This document shows, in pieces, positions 16,142-25,055 of a stretch of DNA of 64,000 nt. How positions within the stretch are numbered: position 1 is the stretch's first letter; every line of letters begins with the position of its first letter. Below the pieces are notes generated by a model that did not search any database, had not been told where the DNA came from, and worked only from the letters and a program-made list of their open reading frames with translations. Made by a program: the position numbers and the translations under genes. The DNA comes from Lachnospiraceae bacterium (GTDB taxonomy: Bacteria > Bacillota > Clostridia > Lachnospirales > Lachnospiraceae). The stretch is taken from the NCBI GenBank assembly GCA_014239155.1, contig JAAZZQ010000060.1:1-64000 (forward strand), written 5' to 3'.

Positions 16142-18133
16142 ATGGATACAACACCGATTTATGAGCTGCGGGCACGCTTGCGCGCAGCAGGGATTGCAGG
16201 AACAAGTTTGCTTTCGGAGGATTTTCGATTAAAACGTGCCTATGAGGCATTTAAACCACTTGAGGCGGCTTCGCCTGTCTTTGCAAAATTGGGACAGTTG
16301 ACCACGCAGTTGTTAGCACCGGATTGCCCGAATTTGCAAGGGGCGCTGTTGGATACAATAACGCTTGCAGACGCTGTGATTTGCACATTGGGAACCGTGG
16401 ATATAAAAGGGGAAGTTGCAGCGCTTGATATTGTTGATACAGAGAGAAATACAGGCAGTATTATTGTCAATGCGCCATATTCTACATTAAAAGAGCTTTT
16501 GGAAGCGCTGACAACATCGGGAAGTGGTCATTATGCTTATGTGTGTGATGTGCGCGAAAACCGCCCAGAATTGTTTCGGGATTATCGCGTGAGATATGCT
16601 TTGGTGCAGGCGTTGGGCGCTCCTTATGCAGAGCTTGCAAAGGATATTAAGCAATGGATGAAAGAAGACCAAGATAAGACCTTACTGCCGCTTTTATACA
16701 AGGACTTTGACCCAAAAGGCAAGAAGGACATGGTGCGTCGCGTGACAGTAATTGATGCCATTGCGGGGGCAGAAGCAAATGATTTTTATCTTGAGATGCT
16801 TGCCAATGCACAGAAAGATGTTCGTCTGGCACTGCTCAATGCATTGCGCCATAATTTAGAAAATGTTACATTGCTTTTGGATTTGGTAAAGAAAGAGAAA
16901 GGGAAAAACAAAGAGAAAGTTTTGGAGTTACTCGCGGAAATGAACGACACTAGAGCATGTGACTTCTATCAAGAAATGATGAAGAAAAATCCACAAAATG
17001 CGTTGCAAAATTTGAAAAATACAACGACGGAGTGGTCAGCACAATTGGTTGCGAATTATTGTAATGAGATGCTGGAACAAATTGATTCGCTAAATATTAT
17101 GTCAGAAGAAAAAAAATTGGAAGTATCTGAGAGACTGCAAAAAGTAATTCGCGCATTGTTTGGAAAGGGAGGAACTGCAATCTGTGAATGTTATCGCAGC
17201 CTGCTTGCAAGAAAAGATAACATTAATTCTCTGTTGAAAGAAACATGGAAAGTTGACAAAAAAAATAATAACAATAATACGGATGTATTGCGATATGGAG
17301 TGCTTGAGACAATAGATGAATTTTCTACGATTTCATTTGCTGCAAATGTTAGAAGAATTGAAATTGCATTGGGAAAGATCTTGCATCATTCTTTAATTGT
17401 CAATCCAGATGTTGCATTACAGGAACTTGCATTGGAATTATATACAGCAAATGTAAAATTTGTTCCAGCAAATATAAAATTTCTTCCAGCCGCTATCACA
17501 GCAAAACTGATTCGGGAGGAAGCGTGTGCAGAGTGGCTTGCGGCGTTGATACCAAAGCAGTCCAAGGAGCATATGGTGGCAGTTCTTGAAGCGGCAGCCT
17601 ATATTAAATGGGATCAAAAACAGGGAGGCTATGAATTTGTTGGCAATTATATAGATACTTATGCAGACAGTTATGAGAGTGAGTATTACAATCCATTCAA
17701 AATGGTGGAAGTGCCTGTTGAACTGTCTCACGCAAAGGAAGTAATGGATTGGCTGAGACAGTATGAAACAAAAGCAGCGGATGACATTTTAGGAAATTGG
17801 GTAGTATTAAATGATAAAGAGCAATGTCAGGAGATGGGAGAGTATTTTTATAATAGGGCACTGGTTTCTCGGGACAATAACAATTGTATTTATTTTATGA
17901 ATGAGTGTGGTTGGACAGTTTGTAAGGGACTGGGAATCAAACATGCACAGAATAATCCAAATATTTCGTCATGGTCTTTGTACTATTGGCTAATAGATTT
18001 GTCAAAGGATAAAGACGCTGTGATGGAAGAGGCAAAAGCAATCTGCGATAAGGTAAAAAGCGGCGAACTTAAAATGAAGAATTTTAAGGAGCAAGACTTT
18101 GAAAGATATATGAACAACTGGTATGGAGGCTGA
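16142..18133 (+). CDS. HEAT-like repeat protein, paralogue 1
   Basis: A 663-residue mostly helical protein with no signal peptide or membrane segment. Repeated helical pairs such as ANDFYLEMLANAQKDVRLALLNALR resemble HEAT/armadillo repeats. The conserved block GTSLLSEDFRLKRAYEAF lies near residues 20-37, and PLLYKDFDPKGKKDMVRRV near 180-200. It is clearly paralogous to the next gene over its whole length. In SWIM/MoxR/DUF5682/VWA cassettes of other phyla this place is taken by a helical-repeat protein (DUF5691-type); equivalence is inferred. AGGAGGG precedes the ATG. A scaffold role is a guess from the repeat architecture. Confidence 0.85.
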   Translation: MDTTPIYELRARLRAAGIAGTSLLSEDFRLKRAYEAFKPLEAASPVFAKLGQLTTQLLAPDCPNLQGALLDTITLADAVICTLGTVDIKGEVAALDIVDTERNTGSIIVNAPYSTLKELLEALTTSGSGHYAYVCDVRENRPELFRDYRVRYALVQALGAPYAELAKDIKQWMKEDQDKTLLPLLYKDFDPKGKKDMVRRVTVIDAIAGAEANDFYLEMLANAQKDVRLALLNALRHNLENVTLLLDLVKKEKGKNKEKVLELLAEMNDTRACDFYQEMMKKNPQNALQNLKNTTTEWSAQLVANYCNEMLEQIDSLNIMSEEKKLEVSERLQKVIRALFGKGGTAICECYRSLLARKDNINSLLKETWKVDKKNNNNNTDVLRYGVLETIDEFSTISFAANVRRIEIALGKILHHSLIVNPDVALQELALELYTANVKFVPANIKFLPAAITAKLIREEACAEWLAALIPKQSKEHMVAVLEAAAYIKWDQKQGGYEFVGNYIDTYADSYESEYYNPFKMVEVPVELSHAKEVMDWLRQYETKAADDILGNWVVLNDKEQCQEMGEYFYNRALVSRDNNNCIYFMNECGWTVCKGLGIKHAQNNPNISSWSLYYWLIDLSKDKDAVMEEAKAICDKVKSGELKMKNFKEQDFERYMNNWYGG

Positions 18134-18158
18134 TAAAACCAGCAAAAGAGGTGATATA

Positions 18159-20114
18159 ATGGATATAACACCAATTTATGAGTTGCGGGCGCGTATGCGC
18201 GTGGCGGGTATCGCCGGAACAAGTCTGTTGTCGGAAGATTTTCGGTTGAAACGCGCTTATGAAGCGTTTCAACCACTGGAAGCGATTTCACCTATCTTTG
18301 AAAAATTAGGGCAGTTGACAGCACAGCTATTTTCGCCGGACTGTTCTAATTTGCAAGGTGCGCTTTTGGATGCTATCACATTGGCTGATGCTGTGATTTG
18401 TACGCTGGGAGCAGTAGACATACAAGGAGAAGTTGAATCGTTTGAGATCACAGAACTGGAAACAAGCACAGACAGCATTGTGGTGAGTGCACCATATTCT
18501 GTGTTAAAAAAGTTGCTTGATGCGCTGACAACATCAGATGGTGGACACTATAGATATGTGTGTGAACTGTATGAGCGTCACCCAGAATTTTTTCGGGACT
18601 ATCGTGTTAGATATACATTGGTTGGGGCATTGGGGACTACCTATATAGCGGACAAAGTGGAAGAGTGGCTAAGAGAAGATAATGATAAGACAATTTTACC
18701 GCTTTTATATAAAGATTTTGATCCAAAAGGGAAAAAGGAAATGGTGCGCCGTGTAAGGCTAATCAGTGCGCTTGCCGGTGCAGAGGCAAACGATTTTTAT
18801 ATTGAAATGTTAAAGGAAGCGCAAAAAGATGTGCGCACAGAACTCATTGATGCACTTCGTCATGCGCCTGAAAATCTGTCGTTGTTGCTTGCATTAGCAA
18901 AGACAGAAAAAGGAAAAAATAAAGATAAAGTTTTTGAGCTGCTTGTGGAGATTGAAGAAGAACGAGTCAGCCAATTTTTTCGGGAGTTGGCAGAGAAAAG
19001 GACAGATACGGTTCTAATGTATCTTAAAAATTCAATAACGGATTGGTCTGCAAAAATAGTAGCAGATGTTTGTAATACATTTTTGGAAGAGCTAAAAACG
19101 ATAGACAATGCTGATGACGAAGAAAAACAATATTTTTCAGAGAGACTGCAGCTTATGGTAAGGGCTTTTTTTGGCAAGGGCGGAGCTCAAATCTGTGAAT
19201 GTTATAAAAAACTTCTTATAAACAGCGAAAAAATAGATGCGCTTCTGAAAAAAACATGTAAAAAATCGCAGAATGTATATGAAAATACTGTATTGCAGTA
19301 TGGAGTGTTAAAATCTTATCAATGTTGGCACAAAACGAATTTGTGGGATATTCAGATGATATTGGGCAGAGTTTTACATCATTCTCTGCTTGTGAATCCA
19401 GATCCGGAATTGCAGTCGCTTGCGTTTGCGCTGTATCAAGATGAAAACTCCAAAAAGACAAATCTAAAATTTTTGCCAGCAGCGGTTACAGTGCAGTTTT
19501 CTAAGGATGAGAATTGCATCGAATGGCTTGAACAACAAGTGAAAGACACAGTCCTTATTGTGCCAAAGCTTTCCAAGGAACGTATGAATGTGGTTACGAA
19601 GGTAGCGGCATATATAAAATGGAACGCGACAGAAAACAGTTATGAATTTTTTGGATATTATATGGACACTCATTCGCTAGGACATAGAAGCGTTGCAAGA
19701 CCAATTAAGTTATCCCATGCAAAAGAGATTATAGAGTGGTTTCAGGAGCATTCTTCAAAGTTGGTTGATGAGATGTTGACGAATTGGGTTCCATTGAATG
19801 ATGCGTGTATGTGTAGTATGATGGGAGAATATTTTTATAAGAAGGCGCTGACGACTGGTGATAATATGTATCTGTCAAGTATGAAGGCGTGTGGCTGGAC
19901 TGTTTGTGAGGATCTTGCTGTACAGTATTGTAAGAGTAAAGAAAAACGAATTGAAGAGTGGGAATTGCAGCATTATTTGGAAGAAATGCCAGGGGACTTG
20001 GAGGCGAGACGCGCGGAGGCACAGAACCTTAAAGAACGGATAAAGACAGGGAAACTTCGTCCAAGAAAAATTGATTTTTCTAGTCTGGAAGCGTGGATTG
20101 AGAAAAATTTATAA
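18159..20114 (+). CDS. HEAT-like repeat protein, paralogue 2
   Basis: A 651-residue paralogue of the preceding protein. The first ~110 residues and the PLLYKDFDPKGKKEMVRRV block are nearly identical, while the middle (about 270-480) has diverged and carries different insertions. The ATG at 18159 has AGAGGTGA five bases upstream and aligns exactly with the start of paralogue 1; a frame from 18123 adds 12 unmatched residues. The gap to paralogue 1 is 25 bases. Retention of two intact diverged copies suggests a heteromeric scaffold or two client surfaces rather than a recent accidental duplication. Confidence 0.87.
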   Translation: MDITPIYELRARMRVAGIAGTSLLSEDFRLKRAYEAFQPLEAISPIFEKLGQLTAQLFSPDCSNLQGALLDAITLADAVICTLGAVDIQGEVESFEITELETSTDSIVVSAPYSVLKKLLDALTTSDGGHYRYVCELYERHPEFFRDYRVRYTLVGALGTTYIADKVEEWLREDNDKTILPLLYKDFDPKGKKEMVRRVRLISALAGAEANDFYIEMLKEAQKDVRTELIDALRHAPENLSLLLALAKTEKGKNKDKVFELLVEIEEERVSQFFRELAEKRTDTVLMYLKNSITDWSAKIVADVCNTFLEELKTIDNADDEEKQYFSERLQLMVRAFFGKGGAQICECYKKLLINSEKIDALLKKTCKKSQNVYENTVLQYGVLKSYQCWHKTNLWDIQMILGRVLHHSLLVNPDPELQSLAFALYQDENSKKTNLKFLPAAVTVQFSKDENCIEWLEQQVKDTVLIVPKLSKERMNVVTKVAAYIKWNATENSYEFFGYYMDTHSLGHRSVARPIKLSHAKEIIEWFQEHSSKLVDEMLTNWVPLNDACMCSMMGEYFYKKALTTGDNMYLSSMKACGWTVCEDLAVQYCKSKEKRIEEWELQHYLEEMPGDLEARRAEAQNLKERIKTGKLRPRKIDFSSLEAWIEKNL

Positions 20115-20148
20115 AAAGAAATTTATTTGAGAAAGGAAAGTATATAAA

Positions 20149-21234
20149 ATGAGTGAAGAATTATTGAGACTGCCAGCAGAACAGTTATTTCAGAAGGAAA
20201 TTGACGCATTGATTGCAGCGGAGAAAAATCCAGTTCCGACAGGTTGGCGGATGTCTCCGCAGTCAGTAAAGACTTATATCTGTGGCGGAAAGGTTGGAAA
20301 AACTGAGATTACACCAAAGTACATAGGGCATGAGCGCCTAGTGGAGATTGCAATTTCCACACTTGTCACAGACAGGGCGCTGTTGTTAATTGGTGAACCA
20401 GGTACAGCAAAGAGCTGGCTTTCTGAGCATTTGACGGCTGCCATTAACGGTGATTCTACAAAAGTAATTCAGGGAACAGCAGGAACCACAGAGGAGCAGA
20501 TTAAATATTCTTGGAATTATGCAATGTTGATTGCGCAGGGACCATCGCACGAGGCAATGCTTAAGAGTCCTGTTTTTAATGCAATGGAAACGGGAACGAT
20601 TGCGCGTGTTGAGGAAATTTCCCGTTGTGCCTCTGAGGTGCAAGATGCATTAATTTCGATTTTATCAGAAAAGAGAATCTCTGTTCCAGAACTTGCAATT
20701 GAAGTGGCAGCAAAAAAAGGTTTTTCTGTAATTGCAACAGCAAACACAAGGGATAAAGGCGTGAATGAAATGTCTGCTGCGCTAAAGCGCCGTTTTAATA
20801 TTGTTGTGCTTCCAGCGCCAGCAAATTTAAGTTCTGAGATGGAAATTGTCAGGACAAGAGTGACACAACTGTCGCAAAATCTTGATTTGAATGCAACCCA
20901 GCCCACAGACAATGTTATAGAGAAAGTATGTACAATATTCCGGGAACTTCGCTGCGGAGAAACACTTGACCGCGCGCAGAAGGTGAAAGGTACATCGGGC
21001 GTTCTCTCTACTGCGGAAGCAATTTCTTTGCTGTGCAACAGCATGGCGCTGGCAGGAAGTTTTGGAAATGGGACAATAACAAATGAGGATTTGGCAGCAG
21101 CGCTGCAAGGTGCGGTGATTAAAGACGAGGACAAAGACAAGGTAGCGTGGAAAGAATATTTGGAAAATGTTATGAAAAAACGCGGTTCGGAGTGGTCAGG
21201 GCTGTATCGGGCGTGCAAGGAACTGACAGTTTAG
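20149..21234 (+). CDS. MoxR-type AAA+ ATPase
   Basis: A 361-residue single-domain AAA+ protein of the MoxR/AAA_5-like group. Walker A GEPGTAKS lies at 82-89 with K88. The Walker B strand reads TIARVEEIS with E155-E156, so the usual aspartate is replaced by glutamate. Sensor-1 region IATANT is at 195-200, followed by LKRRFN with R214-R215 as candidate arginine fingers. MoxR ATPases act as chaperones with VWA-domain partners, inserting cofactors or remodelling complexes. The VWA protein is two genes downstream. GAAAGGAAAG precedes the start; it lies 34 bases after paralogue 2. Confidence 0.93.
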   Translation: MSEELLRLPAEQLFQKEIDALIAAEKNPVPTGWRMSPQSVKTYICGGKVGKTEITPKYIGHERLVEIAISTLVTDRALLLIGEPGTAKSWLSEHLTAAINGDSTKVIQGTAGTTEEQIKYSWNYAMLIAQGPSHEAMLKSPVFNAMETGTIARVEEISRCASEVQDALISILSEKRISVPELAIEVAAKKGFSVIATANTRDKGVNEMSAALKRRFNIVVLPAPANLSSEMEIVRTRVTQLSQNLDLNATQPTDNVIEKVCTIFRELRCGETLDRAQKVKGTSGVLSTAEAISLLCNSMALAGSFGNGTITNEDLAAALQGAVIKDEDKDKVAWKEYLENVMKKRGSEWSGLYRACKELTV

Positions 21235-21264
21235 TACCAGTTTAGGAAGGTAAGGAAGAGATAG

Positions 21265-23514
21265 ATGAAAAATCCAAATTTTTTCGGAATACGGCATTTA
21301 TCGCCTGCCGGTGCGTATTATCTGCGCGGGTTTCTTGACGAGAAGAAACCAAAGCTAGTGCTGGTTGAAGGGCCAAGCGATTTTGAGGATATGCTGTCTG
21401 ATATGGTACGCAAGGAGACAAAACCGCCAATTGCGGTACTTGCATACACAAAGGAAGCACCCGTGAAAACCATATTGTATCCGTTTGCAGAATATTCGCC
21501 AGAATATCAAGCAATACAGTGGTGCCACAAAAATCACGTGCCATGTCATTTTATTGATTTGCCATCGGAAACTTTTCTGGCAATACCAGAGTGTGGTATG
21601 CAAGATGCAGAAGGGGAAGAGGGTAGAATCAATGTCTATGAACAGCTTGACCAGCAGAGCGGCGAGGATAGCCATGATACATTTTGGGAGCGTGTTATGG
21701 AGCGGTCTGGCAGCATTGAAGCCTATCATTTGGGAGCAAACAGTTTTGGTGCCAACATTAGAAGCCTTACGGAAGGAAAAGATAATGATTGGGCGGAGAC
21801 CGTACTTCGTGAGGCATATATGCGCCAGCAGATTAAAAAATCTGTAGATTCTGGCATTGACCCGGAAAACATTGTTGTGGTGACAGGTTCCTATCATGTA
21901 GAAGGGCTAAAAAATTGGCAAGAAGCTGATGAAGACTTATCAAAGATGCCCAAGGTGGGGGCAAATCATACATTAATGCCATATTCGTATTACCGTCTTT
22001 CCACAAGATCCGGCTATGGTGCTGGAAACAAAGCGCCTGCATACTATGCGCTTTTGTGGGAGGGTTTAAAGAAAGGTGAACCAATGTATGCGGTTTACAG
22101 CTATCTGATAAAGCTTGCAAAATATCAGCGCGAAAAAGGAAATCCCATTTCGTCTGCCTCAGTGATTGAGGCGGTGTGTCTGGCAATGTCTTTGGCACAG
22201 CTTAGGGGTGGAACGATTGCCTCCCTTAGAGATTTGCGCGATGCAGCGCAGACCTGTATTGGTGAGGGGAGCGTGTCAAGCATTATTCATGCGACGGCTG
22301 ACACAGAGATTGGAACAGCGATTGGGGCGCTTCCTGACGGTGTGAGTCGCACCAGTATTCAAGAAGACTTTTACAGACAGCTAAAAGATTTAAAACTGGA
22401 AAAATACCGTGATATTGCTGCGCAAGATTTAATGCTGGATTTGCGGGAAAATAGACGTGTCAGCTCAGAAAAATCAGCGTTTATTGATTTGCATCGCTCT
22501 TTTTTCCTGCATCGACTTAGAGTGATTCATGTAAGTTTTGCTCAGCAGCAGTCTGTTAGTCAGGACAATGCAACGTGGTCAGAACACTGGGTTGTGCGGT
22601 GGACACCAGAGGCGGAGATAGAGCTGGTGGAATCTGCGTTAAAGGGTGATACCATCGATGGGGCGGCGTCTTTTGCCATGAAGGAACGTGTGGAAAATGC
22701 CGCAAATATGGGAGAGATTGCGCTTGTTATAGAAGATGCTTGCAGTTGTGGTATGGAAAAAGCAGTTGGCTATGCGACCGCAGCGCTACAAAGAATGGCG
22801 GTGGATGCAGCGTCGGTGGAGGATTTGGCAAAGACAGCGCAGAGACTTTCCGTGGTGGTGCAGTATGGCAATATCCGGCGCATTGACGCCAAACCGTTAG
22901 AGCCAATATTAAAGCAGCTATTTTATAGGGCATGTCTAATATTGGAGTCTGCCTGCGTGTGCGATGATACAGCAAGCAAGTCAATTCTCGCTGCGATGGA
23001 ACAGTTAAACAGTGTGGAGTTAGCACATGATTTTCTGGATCATGACGAGTGGATTAAAGTGCTGGATAGTATTTCAGAACGCGACGATTTGAATACCAAA
23101 TTGTCGGGATTTGCAGCGGCAATTTTGCTAGAGCGCGGCAATATGAGTACACAGCAGTTGCGCACAGAGGTGTCAAGACGCCTCTCAAAAGGAATCCCTG
23201 CGGACTTGGGGGCAGGGTGGTTTGAAGGGCTTGCCATGAAAAATAGATATGCACTCATTGCAAGGTTGTCTCTATGGGAGAGTTTAAACGATTATCTTGT
23301 CACACTAGATGATGAGGAGTTTAAGCGAGCACTTGTCTTTTTGCGGCGTGCTTTTGCAGACTTTTCTGCGGCGGAAAAAGACCAGATTGCAGAGAACCTA
23401 GGAGAGATATTAGGGTTGAATGGTCAGGAGGTCAGCGAGATTGTAAATGCTGTGCTTGACGAGAATGCACAGCAGATGATTGAAGGACTGGATGATTTTG
23501 ATTTTGACCTTTAA
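21265..23514 (+). CDS. DUF5682 family protein, possible TIKI/EreA-ChaN-like hydrolase
   Basis: A 749-residue protein matching the DUF5682 group that accompanies MoxR/VWA pairs. The N-terminal ~220 residues show a pattern like the TIKI/TraB/EreA-ChaN superfamily: GIRHLSPAG (R10, H11), LVLVEGPSD (E35), the REAYM element (R182-E183, M186), and VVTGSYHVEGL (H211). In that superfamily such H and E residues bind metal and act on peptides or esters. The rest (about 230-749) is helical with no motif I know. The start has GGAAG upstream, 30 bases after the MoxR stop. DUF5682 assignment is fairly sure; the hydrolase idea is inference. Confidence 0.85.
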   Translation: MKNPNFFGIRHLSPAGAYYLRGFLDEKKPKLVLVEGPSDFEDMLSDMVRKETKPPIAVLAYTKEAPVKTILYPFAEYSPEYQAIQWCHKNHVPCHFIDLPSETFLAIPECGMQDAEGEEGRINVYEQLDQQSGEDSHDTFWERVMERSGSIEAYHLGANSFGANIRSLTEGKDNDWAETVLREAYMRQQIKKSVDSGIDPENIVVVTGSYHVEGLKNWQEADEDLSKMPKVGANHTLMPYSYYRLSTRSGYGAGNKAPAYYALLWEGLKKGEPMYAVYSYLIKLAKYQREKGNPISSASVIEAVCLAMSLAQLRGGTIASLRDLRDAAQTCIGEGSVSSIIHATADTEIGTAIGALPDGVSRTSIQEDFYRQLKDLKLEKYRDIAAQDLMLDLRENRRVSSEKSAFIDLHRSFFLHRLRVIHVSFAQQQSVSQDNATWSEHWVVRWTPEAEIELVESALKGDTIDGAASFAMKERVENAANMGEIALVIEDACSCGMEKAVGYATAALQRMAVDAASVEDLAKTAQRLSVVVQYGNIRRIDAKPLEPILKQLFYRACLILESACVCDDTASKSILAAMEQLNSVELAHDFLDHDEWIKVLDSISERDDLNTKLSGFAAAILLERGNMSTQQLRTEVSRRLSKGIPADLGAGWFEGLAMKNRYALIARLSLWESLNDYLVTLDDEEFKRALVFLRRAFADFSAAEKDQIAENLGEILGLNGQEVSEIVNAVLDENAQQMIEGLDDFDFDL

Positions 23515-23537
23515 TCCTTTTAATATGGAGGTTCAAT

Positions 23538-24719
23538 ATGGAAGTAAAAGAACAAATTAGTCGTTGGCGTTTAATTTTGGGACAGGAGAGTGATAAGCGT
23601 CTGTCAACAATGACAGACTTGACGCTGACGCAAGAGCAGGATTTGATGGACCAGGCGCTTGCTTCTATCTATAATCGGACAGAGCTTGGAGGATTTGGTG
23701 GGTCAGGCGGTTCAGGCAGAGGTGCAGGAAAGGGACCATCAAATCCACAGATTAGCCGCTGGCTTGGCGATGTGCGGACACTGTTTGACAAGGAATTAGT
23801 GACTGTTATCCAAAATGATGCGGTGACGCGCTGCGGTCTAAAACAGTTGTTATTTGAGCCAGAGCTATTGGAAAATATGGAGCCAGACATTGGGCTTGCC
23901 TCCACAATTTTAATGTTAAAAGATCAGATTCCAAAGCGCTCGAAGGAGAGTGTTCGAGAGTTTATTAAAAAGATTGTAGAGGAAATAAATAAGTTGCTTG
24001 AGCAGGATATTCGGCGTGCTATCACTGCTGCGGTCAATAAGAGAAAGCACTCACCTATTCCATCTGCGTCGGCAATGGATTTTAAAATGACAATCAATCG
24101 CAATTTAAAACATTATAATCCTGATTTAAAGACAATTGTGCCTGAACATTTTTATTTCTTTGACCGGACAAGTACAACGGCAGCAAATAAATGGACCATT
24201 ATACTAGATATTGACCAGAGTGGATCAATGGGGGAATCTGTTATTTATTCCTCAATTATCAGTTGTATTTTGGCAAGCATGGCAAGTATTAAGACACGAA
24301 TTGTTGCATTTGATACAAATATTGTGGACTTGACAGAAAAAAGTGATGATCCAGTTGATTTGTTGTTTGGGTTTCAGCTTGGAGGTGGTACGGATATTAA
24401 CAAATCAATCGCTTACTGTGAGCAGTTTATTGAAAATCCGGCAAAGACATTATTTTTCTTAATTTCTGATTTGGATGAGTTTGGAAATCGTGCAGGAATG
24501 CTTAGACGCATTAGCGACATGAAGGAATCCGGCGTGACAGTTGTCAGCCTGCTTGCAATTGCCGATGGCGGAAGACCTTACTATGATGCGCAGATGGCAC
24601 AGAAGCTTGCAGGGCTTGGAGTTCCATGCTTTGCCTGTACCCCTGAGCTTTTGCCGGCATTGCTTGAGAAGGCGCTAAAAGGACAGGATTTGTCTCAGTT
24701 TGGGAAAAAAGCAAAGTGA
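23538..24719 (+). CDS. VWA-domain protein, MoxR partner
   Basis: A 393-residue protein with a C-terminal von Willebrand A domain (about 215-385). The MIDAS metal site is complete: D226-x-S228-x-S230 in DIDQSGSMG, T285 in GGGTD, and D311 in ISDLDE. A glycine-rich linker at 51-67 joins an N-terminal helical segment to a helical middle (about 70-170). VWA proteins with an intact MIDAS typically deliver substrates to MoxR ATPases. GGAGG lies nine bases before the ATG. It is 23 bases after the DUF5682 gene and 25 bases before clpS. Confidence 0.93.
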   Translation: MEVKEQISRWRLILGQESDKRLSTMTDLTLTQEQDLMDQALASIYNRTELGGFGGSGGSGRGAGKGPSNPQISRWLGDVRTLFDKELVTVIQNDAVTRCGLKQLLFEPELLENMEPDIGLASTILMLKDQIPKRSKESVREFIKKIVEEINKLLEQDIRRAITAAVNKRKHSPIPSASAMDFKMTINRNLKHYNPDLKTIVPEHFYFFDRTSTTAANKWTIILDIDQSGSMGESVIYSSIISCILASMASIKTRIVAFDTNIVDLTEKSDDPVDLLFGFQLGGGTDINKSIAYCEQFIENPAKTLFFLISDLDEFGNRAGMLRRISDMKESGVTVVSLLAIADGGRPYYDAQMAQKLAGLGVPCFACTPELLPALLEKALKGQDLSQFGKKAK

Positions 24720-24744
24720 TGAACGATTAAAGAGGGAATACAAA

Positions 24745-25038
24745 ATGGCAATACAAGGAGAAACAAGGCAAAATACACGTATCAAAATACGAGAGCCAAA
24801 ACAATATAAAGTGATTATGCACAATGATGATTTTACCACAATGGATTTTGTGGTGGATATTCTGCGAGAGTTTTTTCATAAAAATGAAATAGAAGCCGAA
24901 CGACTGATGTTGTTGGTGCATGAGACGGGGAAAGCCGTTGTGGGGACATATCCCTATGATATTGCTGTCTCAAAGGTACAATCTGCGTCGGCAAGGGCGC
25001 GGGAAGAAGGATTTCCATTTCGTATGACAATTGAGTAA
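24745..25038 (+). CDS. clpS: ClpS N-degron adaptor
   Basis: A 97-residue ClpS. Relative to the E. coli numbering every N-degron pocket residue is present at a constant offset of seven: N27, D28, D29, T31, M33, V36, M55, V58 and H59, corresponding to N34, D35, D36, T38, M40, V43, M62, V65 and H66. It should therefore bind proteins with N-terminal Leu, Phe, Tyr or Trp and hand them to the ClpA N-domain. The disordered N-terminal ~17 residues needed for delivery are also present. The ATG at 24745 has GAGGG eight bases upstream; an ATG at 24700 lies inside the VWA gene and lacks a site. ClpS is uncommon in Firmicutes. Confidence 0.96.
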   Translation: MAIQGETRQNTRIKIREPKQYKVIMHNDDFTTMDFVVDILREFFHKNEIEAERLMLLVHETGKAVVGTYPYDIAVSKVQSASARAREEGFPFRMTIE

Positions 25039-25055
25039 TATATGGAGGAAGAAAG

